Source: Terricaulis sp.
GTDB taxonomy: Bacteria; Pseudomonadota; Alphaproteobacteria; Caulobacterales; Aquidulcibacteraceae
DNA length: 64,000 nt
Assembly: GCA_024707365.1 (NCBI GenBank)
Contig: JANPZV010000005.1
Coordinates: 1,302,001-1,366,000 of the forward strand
Reading direction: 5' to 3'
Positions 18,083-29,268 of the stretch are shown piece after piece; positions within the stretch are counted from its first letter, which is position 1; each line of letters opens with the position of its first letter. Both the position numbers and the translations under genes were made by a program. The notes beneath the pieces were generated by a model. The model did not search any database. It was not told the origin of the DNA and saw only the letters and a program-made list of their open reading frames with translations.

Positions 18083-19141
18083 ATGACTGCCCCGTTCCGC
18101 CTCTATGGCGCTGAGCTTTCACCCTATTCGGTGAAGGTGCGTTCCTATCTGCGCTTTAAGGGCCTGGAGTTTCAGTGGCTGGAGCGCTCCAATGCGCGCC
18201 AGGAAGAGTTTTCCCGCTACGCCAAGCTGCCGCTCGCGCCGATCCTGGTCGATGCGGAGGAAAACGCGCTGCAGGATTCCACCCCGATGATCGAGGCGGT
18301 GGAAGCGCAATATGCCGAGCCTGCGATCGCGCCCGAGGATGAGGCGCTCGCCTTCCTCGCCGCGCTTTTGGAAGATTACGCGGACGAATGGCTCAACAAA
18401 GCCATGTTCCATTATCGCTGGACCTATCCCGAAGATCAGCAAAGCGCGGCCAAGCGCATTGTTGAGATGCTGTTTGAAGGCGCCGAGGCCCCGGAAGGCA
18501 TCGAGGACGCCGTGCGTGCGCGCATGGTGGGACGGCTGCATCATGTCGGCTCTTCCTCCGAAAGCGCGCCGATCATCGAAGGTTCGTTCACGCGTCTGAT
18601 CGGCTTTTTGGAAGAGCTGCTGAAGGGGCGGGCCTATCTGTTTGGCGGGCGCCCTTCATTGGCCGATTTCGGGCTCGCGGCGCAGCTCAAGCAATTGCTC
18701 TCCGATCCCACGCCGGGCGCGGTGTTGCGCGCGCAGGCGCCGGGGGTTGTGGCGTGGGTTGAGCGGATGGACGCGCCCACGGTTTCCGGCCCGTTTGAAA
18801 CGCTGGAGGCGCTGCGCGCGCCATTGGCTGATTTGCTCAAGGCTGAGGTCGCCGGCGCCTATCTGCCGTGGATGGCCGCCAACGCCGATGCGGTGGAAGC
18901 CGACGCTCAAGGCGTCAGCCTGCTGATCGGCGCGGTTCCGTTTGCGCAAAAGCCGCAACGCTACGCCGCAAAGGCCCTGGCCGAGCTGCGCCGCAAGCGC
19001 GCTTTGGTGGAAAGCGAGGCGCTGGCGGCGTTGCTGGCTGAAACCGGCTGCGCCGCGTTCTTGGATCGCGGCGCAGAGCCTGATGAGGCCGACGCCGAGG
19101 ACGAGGGCGGCGAAGCCGAGGGCGCGGCCGATCAGGATTAA
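18083..19141 (+). CDS. Glutathione S-transferase-like protein with long C-terminal extension
   Basis: A 352-residue protein, about 130 residues longer than a normal GST. Residues 1-85 form the thioredoxin-like half (FRLYGAELSPYSVKVRSYL, then LPLAPILVDAE and DSTPMIEAVE). The helical half follows (FLAALLEDYADEWLNKAMF; GRPSLADFGLAAQLKQLL). The last 110 residues are an extra helical segment ending in an acidic low-complexity tail (DEADAEDEGGEAEGAADQD). The conserved Ser-Pro-Tyr near the N-terminus could contact glutathione. A GGGAGC ribosome site precedes the ATG. Substrate and the purpose of the extension are unknown. Confidence 0.78.
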   Translation: MTAPFRLYGAELSPYSVKVRSYLRFKGLEFQWLERSNARQEEFSRYAKLPLAPILVDAEENALQDSTPMIEAVEAQYAEPAIAPEDEALAFLAALLEDYADEWLNKAMFHYRWTYPEDQQSAAKRIVEMLFEGAEAPEGIEDAVRARMVGRLHHVGSSSESAPIIEGSFTRLIGFLEELLKGRAYLFGGRPSLADFGLAAQLKQLLSDPTPGAVLRAQAPGVVAWVERMDAPTVSGPFETLEALRAPLADLLKAEVAGAYLPWMAANADAVEADAQGVSLLIGAVPFAQKPQRYAAKALAELRRKRALVESEALAALLAETGCAAFLDRGAEPDEADAEDEGGEAEGAADQD

Positions 19142-19217
19142 ACCGCGCCGGCGGGCTGGCCGTCGCGGCTTGGGCTGTTAGGATCGGGCCGCGTATCGCC
19201 CGATTCAAGGATTGCCC

Positions 19218-21514
19218 ATGCACGCGTTGAGGTTTGGCCGGCTCGCCGCATCTGCGTTGGTTTTTGCGCTTTTGGGCGCGTGCGCCAGTGGCGGCGGTGG
19301 CGGCGGAGGTGGCGGCGGCAGCCCTGTCTCGCCGCCCCCGCCGCCGCCGCCCCCGCCGGCCACGTTCCCGCCGCCTGCGCCGCCGCACGCGCCGGGCGAT
19401 TATCCTCATGTGAACAGCAACGAGTTCAACGCCAATTGGGGCGTCGCCGGTGCGCGCGCGCAAGCGGCTTGGCAAGCCGGCGCCACCGGCGCGGGCGTGC
19501 TGATCGGCGTGATCGATGACGGCATCCATCCCAACCACCCCGAACTTACGGGCCGCATCTCGGCGGATTCAATCGACATCGTGCCCGGCCGCGACGCGCT
19601 GGTGACGGATCAATCGCATGGCAGCGAACTCGCGGCGATCATGGCCGGCAATTATAACGGCCAGCAAACCGTCGGGCTTGCGTTTGACGCGCAGATACTC
19701 GCCATCCGCGCCGATAACGGCACGGGCACCTTCTCGCACACTGATCTCGCCGCGGCGGTCAATTATGCGCGCGAGAAGGGCGTGCATGTGATCAATCTTT
19801 CGCTGGGCTCGGCCTCGCCCAGTTCGCCCGCGATGCAGCAAGCCATCGCCGACGCAACGGCGGCGGGGATTATATTCGTTATTTCCGCGGGCAATTGCGG
19901 GCAAGGCGGCTCCCATTGTTCAGGCGGGGCGGCGACCGAGCCGAACTATCCCGGATTCAACGCTATCTTCCCGGAAATCAGCAACGGCCTCATTATTATC
20001 GCCGGCGGGCTCAATTCCAATGGCACGCTCAACACCGTGTCCAACCCGCCGGGCTCAGCGGCTGAATTTTACATGGTCGCGCCGGGCTGGGAGATCATCG
20101 TGCCGGATTTCGGCCCGGTTGGCCCGGTGCCGGGCTATCAAACCTGCGGGCTCGGCCCCAATGGCGATCTCTGCCGCATTCAGGGCACGTCTTACGCTTC
20201 GCCGATCATCACCGCCGCCGTTGCGCTGGTGAAGGATGGCTTCCCTGGCCTCACGCCCGCGCAGATCGTGGAATTGCTGTTCATCACCGCTGACGATGAG
20301 GGCGCGCCGGGCACAGATTCGCTCTATGGCCGCGGGCGGCTCAACATCGCGCGCGCGTTTGAGCCGGTGGGCACGCTCTGCGCCGCTGGCGAGCCTTGAA
20401 GTGTCGCCGATGAGCGTCGTGGGCGCTTTGGGCCCGGCGTTCGGCGACGGCTTTTCCCATTCAGGCGCCTGGAACGTGGCCAGCTTCGATTATTTCGACC
20501 GCACCTACGCCATGGATCTCTCGCGCGCGTGGATGCGCGCGCAGGCAGGGCCCGCGCGCGTCGCGCAAGCGCCGCTGCTGTGGCGCAGCGAAGCGGCGGG
20601 GCCTGTGCGCGTGCAGGCGGCGTTCGCTGAAAGCGTTGCGCCGGATTCGTTCCGCACCGCCATCGCGCGCGCCGATCTTGAACAAAACCCGATGCGCATC
20701 GAAGCTGAAATCGCGCCGGGCTTCACCGCGGCATTCGCCGCGCACGGCGCGCGCGCCGAATATGATGATAACGGCGTGGTCAGCCACCTTGATGCGGTGC
20801 AATCGGATATGTCGCTGCGGCTGACGCGGCGGCTCGTCAAAGGCGTGAGCCTTTCACTCATCAATGAAAGCGGCCGCACCGCTTCGGGCGTGGCCTTCAT
20901 GCCGGGCGTTGAGCGCAGCGCCACGGCGGCGCGCGCCTCCTTCGATTTGCCGCGCGTGGGGCTTGATCTCACCTTCGGCGCGGTGCGGGAGGATCAGGGC
21001 GTTTTGGGCATGATCTGGTCCAGCGGCTTCGGCGCTACGCCGGGCGGCGAAACGCGCTTTGGCGGCATTGGATTTCATGCGGATGTCACATCGGTGTGGC
21101 GTGTGTCGGGCTCGGCTGAATTCGGCGTCGCCGATATGGGGCCGTCAGGCTGGCTTCAGGTGATTGAGCCGCTGCGCACCACGGCGTTTTCGCTCAAGGC
21201 GCAGGCGCGGCCCGATTGGCTCAATGGCGCATTGACCTTCACTGTAACGCAGCCTTTGCGCGTGGAAGATGGCGTCATGGCGTTCTTGGCGCCCACCGCC
21301 ACCAATTACGGGCGTGAAAGTCTCAGCTACGAATTGCGTGCGTTCTCACCGGCGCCTTCGGGGCGGGAGCTGCGGCTGGGCGTCGGCTACACCTATTGGC
21401 GGGGCGATGTGTTTTCCGCATTTGGGGGAAGCGCTCTACGTGCTCGAACCAGGGCATGTGCGGAACCAAGATGCTGAAAGCATGTTGCGTTTTGGCCTCC
21501 GCGTCGCGCATTGA
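19218..21514 (+). CDS. S8 subtilisin-like lipoprotein protease with beta-rich C-terminal domain (two frameshifts)
   Basis: Surface subtilase, 764 residues after repair. A lipobox LLGAC (Cys22) follows a signal peptide, then a poly-Gly and a poly-Pro linker. The catalytic triad is Asp100 (GVIDDGIHPNHPEL), His134 (QSHGSELAAI) and Ser325 (GTSYASP), with an oxyanion-region Asn in ISAGNCG. The frame fails after RAFEPVG (about 20365-20400) and resumes as LASLEVSPMSVVGALGPAFG. A second break at the G5 run 21424-21428 is repaired by removing one G, giving FGEALYVLEPG and the end LRFGLRVAH. The C-terminal 370 residues alternate polar and hydrophobic residues like autotransporter-linked barrels, so outer-membrane anchoring is inferred. 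An AAGGA site supports the ATG at 19218. Confidence 0.85.
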
Positions 21515-21587
21515 CACATCGCGCCTGGACCCCGCGCGGCGCATTGGTTAGGCTCCGCGCGCCGAGGGGAAAGGCGGGAGATTCTGC

Positions 21588-22355
21588 GTGCTGCAACGTG
21601 CTTTTTCGGTATTGGTGGCGGGCGCTTGCGCCATGTTCGCGGCAAGCGCGCACGCCGAAACCTATCGGCTGAATTACAACGTCGCCGTCCTTGGCGTGGT
21701 GGAGCTTGGCGCCGCGAGCTTTGAGGTTACGGACACGCCCACGCGCTATGCGGTGCGCGCCAATGTGCGCACGTCGGGCATGGCGCGCATGTTCGATCAA
21801 ACCGAGATCAACGCCGCCACCAGCGGCTCGGTTTCTGCGCAGGGCCTGGCCTGGACGCGCTACGATCTTTCGCACGCTTATGCCGGCAAGTTTCGCCGCA
21901 CCCGGCTTGATCGCGCGGCGGGCGTTGTCTCGGCAAGTATCGAGCCGACCTACAGCAATATGGGCTCGCCCGTCGCAACGGCGGAGCATCAGCGCGCTTC
22001 CTATGATCCGCTCTCGGCGCTGTTTGCGCTTGGCCGGCAAGTGGGGCAGGCGCGCGCATGCCGCGGCTCGGTTCTCGTCTATGACGGGCGCCAACATTAT
22101 CGGCTCGCGGTGTCTGGCGGTTCCGAGGGGCAATTCAATCGCGGCGGCTATAACGGCCCGGCGCTGACCTGCCAGTTCCGCTACCAGCCACTCGCCGGTT
22201 TCAACATGACGGACGCTGAGCGCGCGCGCATCCCTGTGGGCGAGGCGGTGTTCGCCACTGGGCAGGGCGGGTTTGCGGCGCTGCTGCGGCTTTCAGTGCC
22301 GACCCCGCTTGGCGCGGCGGTGGTGGAAATCCGCGATTATCAGCGCACGAATTAA
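21588..22355 (+). CDS. Periplasmic DUF3108-family protein
   Basis: A 255-residue exported protein starting at a GTG, with a signal peptide ending SAHAE. The mature part is predicted to be beta-rich: TYRLNYNVAVLGVVELGAAS then VRANVRTSGMARMFDQT, the typical DUF3108 opening, and a late GGYNGPALTCQFRYQPLAGF with a conserved cysteine. DUF3108 proteins are periplasmic and of uncertain function. It lies 73 bp after the subtilase and on the same strand. Its 3' end overlaps the convergent alcohol dehydrogenase by 4 bp. Confidence 0.8.
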   Translation: MLQRAFSVLVAGACAMFAASAHAETYRLNYNVAVLGVVELGAASFEVTDTPTRYAVRANVRTSGMARMFDQTEINAATSGSVSAQGLAWTRYDLSHAYAGKFRRTRLDRAAGVVSASIEPTYSNMGSPVATAEHQRASYDPLSALFALGRQVGQARACRGSVLVYDGRQHYRLAVSGGSEGQFNRGGYNGPALTCQFRYQPLAGFNMTDAERARIPVGEAVFATGQGGFAALLRLSVPTPLGAAVVEIRDYQRTN

Positions 22356-23480
22356 AGCGCGCGCGCAAACAGCGCGTCGTATTGCGCGCCTTCAAAGGGC
22401 GTGGCGTTCGTCATCGTGGCGAGGTCGGAAACCGCGTACTCGCGCGCGCCCGGCCAGTGCGCTTCGGTGACGCCCATGGCCGAAAGCGAAGGCGGCAGGC
22501 CGATGCGCGCGTTGAGATCGGCGATATAGCCCGGCAAATCCGCGTTCGCGCCGAGGCCGAGCGCGCGGCGCAAGCGCACGAATTTTTCCGCAACCTCCGC
22601 GCCCTCCAGCATCGCCAGCGCATGCGGCAGGATCACCGCATTGAGCGTGCCGTGATGCAGCTTGAGCTCCTTGACGCGCCCCAGCGCGTGCGAAAGCCCA
22701 TGCACCGCGCCCAGCCCTTTGGAGAACGCCAGCGCGCCCTCGAACGAGGCCATCATCATCTGCCAGCGCGCCTCGCGGTCGCTTCCATCTTTCACCGCGC
22801 GTTCAAGCCAGCGGCCCGCGCGCTCGGCGCCGTCGAGGCCGATGGCTTCGGCCGGCGGGTTCACAACCGGGGAGAGCACCGCTTCGATGCAATGGGTCAT
22901 CGCGTCCATGCCGGTGGCGGCGGTGAGCGCGGGCGGCAGGCCAAGCGTGAGCTCGGGGTCGCAGATCGCCGCCGCCGGCACCAGATGGGCTGAGACAAAG
23001 GTTTCCTTGCGCCCGTTATCGAGGATGACAACCGCGCCGCTCGACACCTCGCTGCCTGTGCCGGCGGTGGTGGCGATGGCCAGCAGCGGCGGGATTTTGC
23101 CGATATGCTTGCCCCCGCGCAGGGTGGCGCCCAGCTGCTCGAACGGGCGCTCGCTGCTCACCATCAGCCCCATCGCCTTGGCCAGATCCATCGATGAGCC
23201 CCCGCCCAGGGCGATGATCGAGATCCGCGCCGGCTGCCCGGTAGCCCTCGGCCGCCGCGCGCGCGGCGCTTTCGGTGGGGTTGGCGGGCGTGCCGGAAAA
23301 CACCCCCGCAGGCGCAACCCCCAGCGCCGCCAGCAGCCGATCCAGCAAGCCGTTGGCCAACAGCCCCGGATCGGTGACGATAAAAGGCGCTTTCGCCCCC
23401 AGCCGAGCAAGCACGCGCGGCGTTTGTTCGAGCGCGCCGAAATCGAACGTGCACTGGGTCAGGAAATTCATCTGGGCCAT
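22352..23480 (-). CDS. Iron-containing alcohol dehydrogenase (frameshifted)
   Basis: A group III NAD(P)-dependent dehydrogenase, 375 residues after repair. The N-terminal frame from 23480 covers the Rossmann-like part (GAKAPFIVTDPGLL, GTPANPTESAARAA). Near 23217-23224 one surplus base breaks it, and the next frame gives IIALGGGSSMDLAKAMG (cofactor phosphate loop). ATTAGTGSEVSS and the metal-site region GMDAMTHCIEAVLS follow, with the metal His residues in GAVHGLSHALGRVKELKLHHG. Oxidises alcohols or reduces aldehydes in the cytosol; the physiological substrate is unknown. Divergent from the ABC transporter gene. Confidence 0.87.
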
Positions 23481-23591
23481 GGCGTTTCTCTCCGCGTTCG
23501 TCGATAGCGCGCGCGCGTTCGCCGCGCACCCCCTCCCTAACGGCGCCCCAAAGGGTGGACTTGAGGGCCGGGGCCGCTAGTCTCCGCGCCC

Positions 23592-25402
<1,811 letters not shown>

Positions 25403-25406
<4 letters not shown>

Positions 25407-26635
25407 AGCCGCCGCGCGTTGAAGCCTTCGGCCACCAGCGCGGCCATCACCTCGTCAGCGTGGGCGCGATCGCGGGTTTCGATCTGGATATCGAACTCAA
25501 CGCCTTTGGCCGGCGCATCCAGCGTCATGCGCCGGTGCTCCACCTGCAGGATGTTGGCGCCGTTGTCGCCAATGATGCGCGCTACGGCGGCAAGGATGCC
25601 GGGGCGGTCGTCGCCGAGGAAGCGGACCATGGTGATGCGCCCCTCGCGCACCAGCGAGCGCTCCAGCACCGAAGCCAGCAGGCGCGTATCGATATTGCCG
25701 CCGCTGAGCACAAGCCCGGCGCTCTTGCCGCGGAATGTCTCCGGCGCGGCGATCAGCGCCGCCAGCGAGGCTGCGCCCGCGCCTTCGGCTACGGTGCGCT
25801 CGGCCGTGGCGTAGAGCGCCACCGCGCGTTCGAGCAGGGATTCATCAACGAGGATGATGTCCTCGATCATATCCTTCACCACCGCGAACGGCAGATCGCC
25901 CACCGCCTTCACCGCGATGCCTTCGGCGATGGTTTGCCCGCCGGCCTTCACCGCCTGGCCGCGCAGGCGCGCATTGAAGGAGGGATACATCGAAGCTTCC
26001 ACGCCGATGATGCGGATAGCGGGGTTTATCGCTTTGGCCGCCACGGCCATGCCGGCGATCAGCCCGCCGCCGCCGATCGGGATGACGAGCATGTCGAGCC
26101 CCGGCGCATCCTCCAGCATTTCGAGCGCCGTGGTGCCTTGCCCGATCATCACGTCGAGATCGTTGAACGGATGCACGAACACAAGGTCGCGTTCCTCGCG
26201 CAGCTTCATGGCGTGCGCGTACGCATCATCGAACGTATCGCCTTCGAGCACGATTCGAGCGCCGCGCGCGCGGGTTTGCTCCACCTTCACGTTGGGCGTG
26301 GCGCTGGGCATCACGATCGTGGTGGGCACGCCCAGCGTGCGGGCATGGTGCGCCAGCGCCTGGGCGTGATTGCCGGCGGAGGCGGCGATCACGCCGCGCT
26401 TTTTCTCCGCGTCGGTAAGCTGCAGCAGCCGGTTGAGCGCCCCGCGCTCCTTGAAGGCGGCGGTATATTGATCGTTCTCGTACTTGACCCACACATCCGC
26501 GCCCGTGGCTTCCGAAAGCGAGCGGGAGCGGCGCATGGGCGTGCGCTCAATGCGGCCCTCCAGGCGCTTGGCGGCGGCGCGGATGGCCTCGATGGTGACG
26601 ACGCGGCGCGGATCGGGGGCGGTTGAATCGGGCAT
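25403..26635 (-). CDS. ilvA: Threonine ammonia-lyase with C-terminal ACT domain
   Basis: A 410-residue PLP enzyme that deaminates threonine to 2-oxobutanoate, feeding isoleucine. The PLP lysine is Lys62 in YTAAFKERGA, the phosphate-binding loop is IGGGGLIAG, and SAGNHAQALAHHA is the substrate loop. A single ACT domain at about 330-410 (MVRFLGDDRPGILAAVARII) may sense amino acids. The short length and single ACT domain fit the IlvA1/TdcB-like group common in alphaproteobacteria. The gene is solitary, converging on the ABC gene with a 4-bp overlap. A short palindrome lies 15 bp upstream of its start. Confidence 0.92.
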
Positions 26636-26649
26636 GGGATAATTGGCGC

Positions 26650-26665
26650 GAACCTATCGAGGTTC
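26650..26665. promoter_or_regulatory. Short palindrome upstream of threonine dehydratase
   Basis: A perfect 6-bp inverted repeat GAACCT-ATCG-AGGTTC lies 15 bp from the ilvA start codon, where it could be an operator or a small leader hairpin. No regulator is identified. Confidence 0.35.
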
Positions 26666-26684
26666 TGATTTCGATTCTAGGCGC

Positions 26685-26703
26685 CCCCGGATCAAGTCCG
26701 GGG
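26685..26703. repeat. CCCCGGA-TCAAG-TCCGGGG palindromic unit
   Basis: A 7-bp stem with a 5-nt loop between two minus-strand genes. From memory this exact palindrome recurs in intergenic regions of many alphaproteobacterial genomes, so I class it as a dispersed repeat that could also act as a weak terminator for the protease upstream. Confidence 0.55.
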
Positions 26704-26728
26704 CCTTGGCCGGAAAGCGTGGTTCGCA

Positions 26729-27949
26729 TCAGCGCGCGGGCTTGGGCCTTGCCCCGGCCGGCACGCGCCGCCCGGCGCGGCCGGCGACGAAATCGGGCAC
26801 GGCGGCGGCGAAATTGTTGGCGCTGACGGCGATATAGATGAACGGCCCGCCCGGATTGGCGCGGAAGCTCGAATCCACCCCGATGAGATCGAACCCATCG
26901 CCATTGCGCACCACAAAGCCCGAGCCGGAATCCCCGCGCGTCGTATCGCATTCGTGCGCGAAGGTGTGATCGGGGTTCACGGCGATGATGCGGCAGGAGA
27001 GGTTGCCCGAGAGCTGATCGCCGGTATCCCACGAATAGCCGGCCTGCATCACCTCCGCGCTCAGCGCGCGCGCGGGCTCGGCGGTGATGTTGGCGACGTT
27101 TGCATGGCCCACGCGATCGCCCAGCGGCTGATCCAGCCGCAGCAGCGCCCAATCGAGCCCATCGATCTCATCGCTGGAATTGAAGCGCTGATAATTGAAG
27201 CGCGGGCTGATCTGATAGGCGATCACATTGGCGCTGTGCTGGCCGTCTGCGGTGGTGAAGCGGCCTGCGGCGTTGACCCCGCGCGCGGTGTGGATGCAGT
27301 GCGCGGCGCTGGCGATCACATTCGGCGCGATCAACGTGGCCGAGCAGCTTTCGCCGGTGCTCATCGTCAGCCGGCCCATGAAGCGCCAGGGCGCCTCGTT
27401 CACGTTCACCAGCACGCGGTCATCGCGGCCGAAGAAGTGATCATTGATCGTCATCGGCCGTTCGCGGCTGTTGCAATCTGTGCGGTCTGTCCGCGCCGCG
27501 CAGGAGCCGTCGCCCTGGCCGGGTTCTTCGCACACGCCGTTGAAGGCGGTGGCGCAACTATCATTCTGATTGCGCATCCAGGCGATGGCGCCGCAATCGG
27601 TTCGGTCTGTGCCTTGCGCGCAGGCGCCGGTGCCGAATTGCGGCTCGTCGCACTCGCCGTCATTGGCCCAGCGGCAGGAATCGTTCTCGCCTTCGCGCAG
27701 CGCGCGGCAATCGGAATAATCGGTGTTAAGTGCGCATGCGCCGGTGCCGATATCGGGCTCATCGCATTCATTGTCGCGGGCGTAGCGGCAGCTGTCTGTG
27801 CCGCGCCGCGCGGGCGCGGCTCCTGGGGGCGGCTTCTGAGGCGCGGTTTGCTTGTGGGCGCTGGGGGGCGCGAAGCTGGGGGCGACGCCCTCAATATGCG
27901 CAACCGCCATGCACGCCGCGATTGTCGCCGCCGCCGCCAAAAACCGCAT
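26729..27949 (-). CDS. Secreted trypsin-like serine protease with three Cys-rich N-terminal repeats
   Basis: A 406-residue exported S1 protease. After a signal peptide and a Pro-rich linker, three 30-residue repeats occur at 52-81, 90-119 and 130-159, each DSCxxAxxxxCDEPxxGxGxC...TDxxDC with four cysteines, probably two disulfides each. The protease domain follows with His217 (ASAAHCI), Asp266 (DGLDWALLRL) and Ser341 (RGDSGSGF). The residue six before the catalytic Ser is Asp (ECDTTRGDSG), compatible with trypsin-type specificity. The repeats probably bind a ligand or shield the protease. It is monocistronic and divergent from a GST gene. Confidence 0.87.
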   Translation of the reverse strand: MRFLAAAATIAACMAVAHIEGVAPSFAPPSAHKQTAPQKPPPGAAPARRGTDSCRYARDNECDEPDIGTGACALNTDYSDCRALREGENDSCRWANDGECDEPQFGTGACAQGTDRTDCGAIAWMRNQNDSCATAFNGVCEEPGQGDGSCAARTDRTDCNSRERPMTINDHFFGRDDRVLVNVNEAPWRFMGRLTMSTGESCSATLIAPNVIASAAHCIHTARGVNAAGRFTTADGQHSANVIAYQISPRFNYQRFNSSDEIDGLDWALLRLDQPLGDRVGHANVANITAEPARALSAEVMQAGYSWDTGDQLSGNLSCRIIAVNPDHTFAHECDTTRGDSGSGFVVRNGDGFDLIGVDSSFRANPGGPFIYIAVSANNFAAAVPDFVAGRAGRRVPAGARPKPAR

Positions 27950-28061
27950 CGCCCCCGCCTTTCGTTACGTTCATGCAGAACCTAGCCTGCGCCGCACCGG
28001 GGCGGAAGCGGCAAGCGCTGAGCCCGCTTGAATTTGCCCGCCCGCTCTGAAACAAGCGGCC

Positions 28062-28727
28062 ATGCCCGCGCCCGTGCTGCACATCGGCAATAAGAATTAT
28101 TCCTCATGGTCGATGCGGCCGTGGCTGGCGCTGAAATGGGGCGGCGTGGCGTTTGAGGAAAACATCATTCCGCTGGGCGGGCAGGGCTATGGCCGTTCCG
28201 AGATCGCGGCTGTGCGGGCGGTTTCGCCCTCGGGGCGCGTGCCGGCGCTGCAGCTCGGCGATCTCACCCTCTATGAAAGCCTCGCCATCTGCGAATGGGC
28301 GGCCGAGCAGGCGCCGGCGCTGTGGCCGGCGGATGCGCTTGCGCGGGCAGAGGCGCGCAGCGCCGCGTGTGAGATGCATGCGGGCTTTGCCGCGCTGCGG
28401 CGCGATCTTTCGATGAACGTGCGCCGCCGGCTTGGCGATGAGCCCGATTGGCCCGCCGATACGCGCGCGGATTTAGGGCGCCTCTATGCGCTTTGGGAGC
28501 ATCTGCTTGCGCGCCATCGCGGGCCGTTTTTGTTTGGCGCGCGCTCCATCGCGGACGCGATGTTCGCCCCTGTCGCCACCCGTTTGCGCACCTATGCGGT
28601 TTCGATCCCGGCTTTTGCGCAAGCCTATTGCAACGCCATTTTCGCTGACGATGCTTTCCAATCCTGGGAGCGCGCGGCCAGCGAAGAGATTTGGACCATA
28701 GAAGAAGCGGAAGCCCTTTATCGATGA
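28062..28727 (+). CDS. Glutathione S-transferase family protein
   Basis: A 221-residue GST with NKNYSSWSMRPWLALK at the glutathione site (Ser-rich start, as in the YfcF/zeta-like group). The conserved PSGRVPALQLGD and YESLAICEWAAE then bind the peptide backbone of glutathione. The helical half has GARSIADAMFAPVATRL. Its TGA overlaps the ATG of the FKBP gene, so the two are translationally coupled. The substrate is unknown. Confidence 0.88.
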   Translation: MPAPVLHIGNKNYSSWSMRPWLALKWGGVAFEENIIPLGGQGYGRSEIAAVRAVSPSGRVPALQLGDLTLYESLAICEWAAEQAPALWPADALARAEARSAACEMHAGFAALRRDLSMNVRRRLGDEPDWPADTRADLGRLYALWEHLLARHRGPFLFGARSIADAMFAPVATRLRTYAVSIPAFAQAYCNAIFADDAFQSWERAASEEIWTIEEAEALYR

Positions 28728-29266
28728 TGAGAATAATTCTGCTCGCAGCCGCCGCGCTCACGCTCGCCGCCTGCAACAATTCCGGCACGAGCGACATCGT
28801 GCGTGAGATCGAGCGCGGCGAGAAAGAAGCCTCGCAGCGTGTGGAGGATGGCGTGAATTCATTGAGCAACGCTGTGCAGGAAGAGAAGCAGACCTTCCCG
28901 TCAGGGCTTGAGCTGCAATTTGTCCGGCGCGGGCATGATCAAACCCTGGCGCAGCCCAGCATGGATGCGGTGGTGCTGGTGCATTATGAGGGCAGCTTCG
29001 TCGATGGCGGGGAGGTGTTTGACTCATCCTTCGCACGCGGGGAGCCCACGGATTTTCCGCTGCGCGCGGTGGTGCCGGGCTTCTCCGAAGCGCTGGCCAA
29101 TATGCGCCCCGGCGATGAAGCCATCGCCACCTTCCCAGGTTCGCTTGGCTACGGGCCTTCGGGCCGCGGGCCGATCCCGCCGAACGCGGCGCTGCGCTTC
29201 CGCATCGTGCTTTTGGCGTATCAAACGCCGGGCGGCGAGATCATCGAAGCCAAGCCCGCGCAATAA
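28724..29266 (+). CDS. FKBP-type peptidyl-prolyl isomerase lipoprotein
   Basis: A 180-residue lipoprotein: signal peptide with lipobox LTLAAC, a short charged helical stretch (about 20-50), then one FKBP domain. The domain shows VLVHYEGSFVDGGEVFDSSF, VVPGFSEALANMRPGDEA and a final ALRFRIVLLAY. The usual GVI..W is replaced by VVPGFSEAL, so prolyl isomerase activity may be weakened. The envelope location suggests folding help for exported proteins. It follows the GST gene with a 4-nt ATGA overlap, and argE starts 2 bp after its stop, forming a three-gene unit. Confidence 0.86.
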   Translation: MMRIILLAAAALTLAACNNSGTSDIVREIERGEKEASQRVEDGVNSLSNAVQEEKQTFPSGLELQFVRRGHDQTLAQPSMDAVVLVHYEGSFVDGGEVFDSSFARGEPTDFPLRAVVPGFSEALANMRPGDEAIATFPGSLGYGPSGRGPIPPNAALRFRIVLLAYQTPGGEIIEAKPAQ

Positions 29267-29268
29267 AG

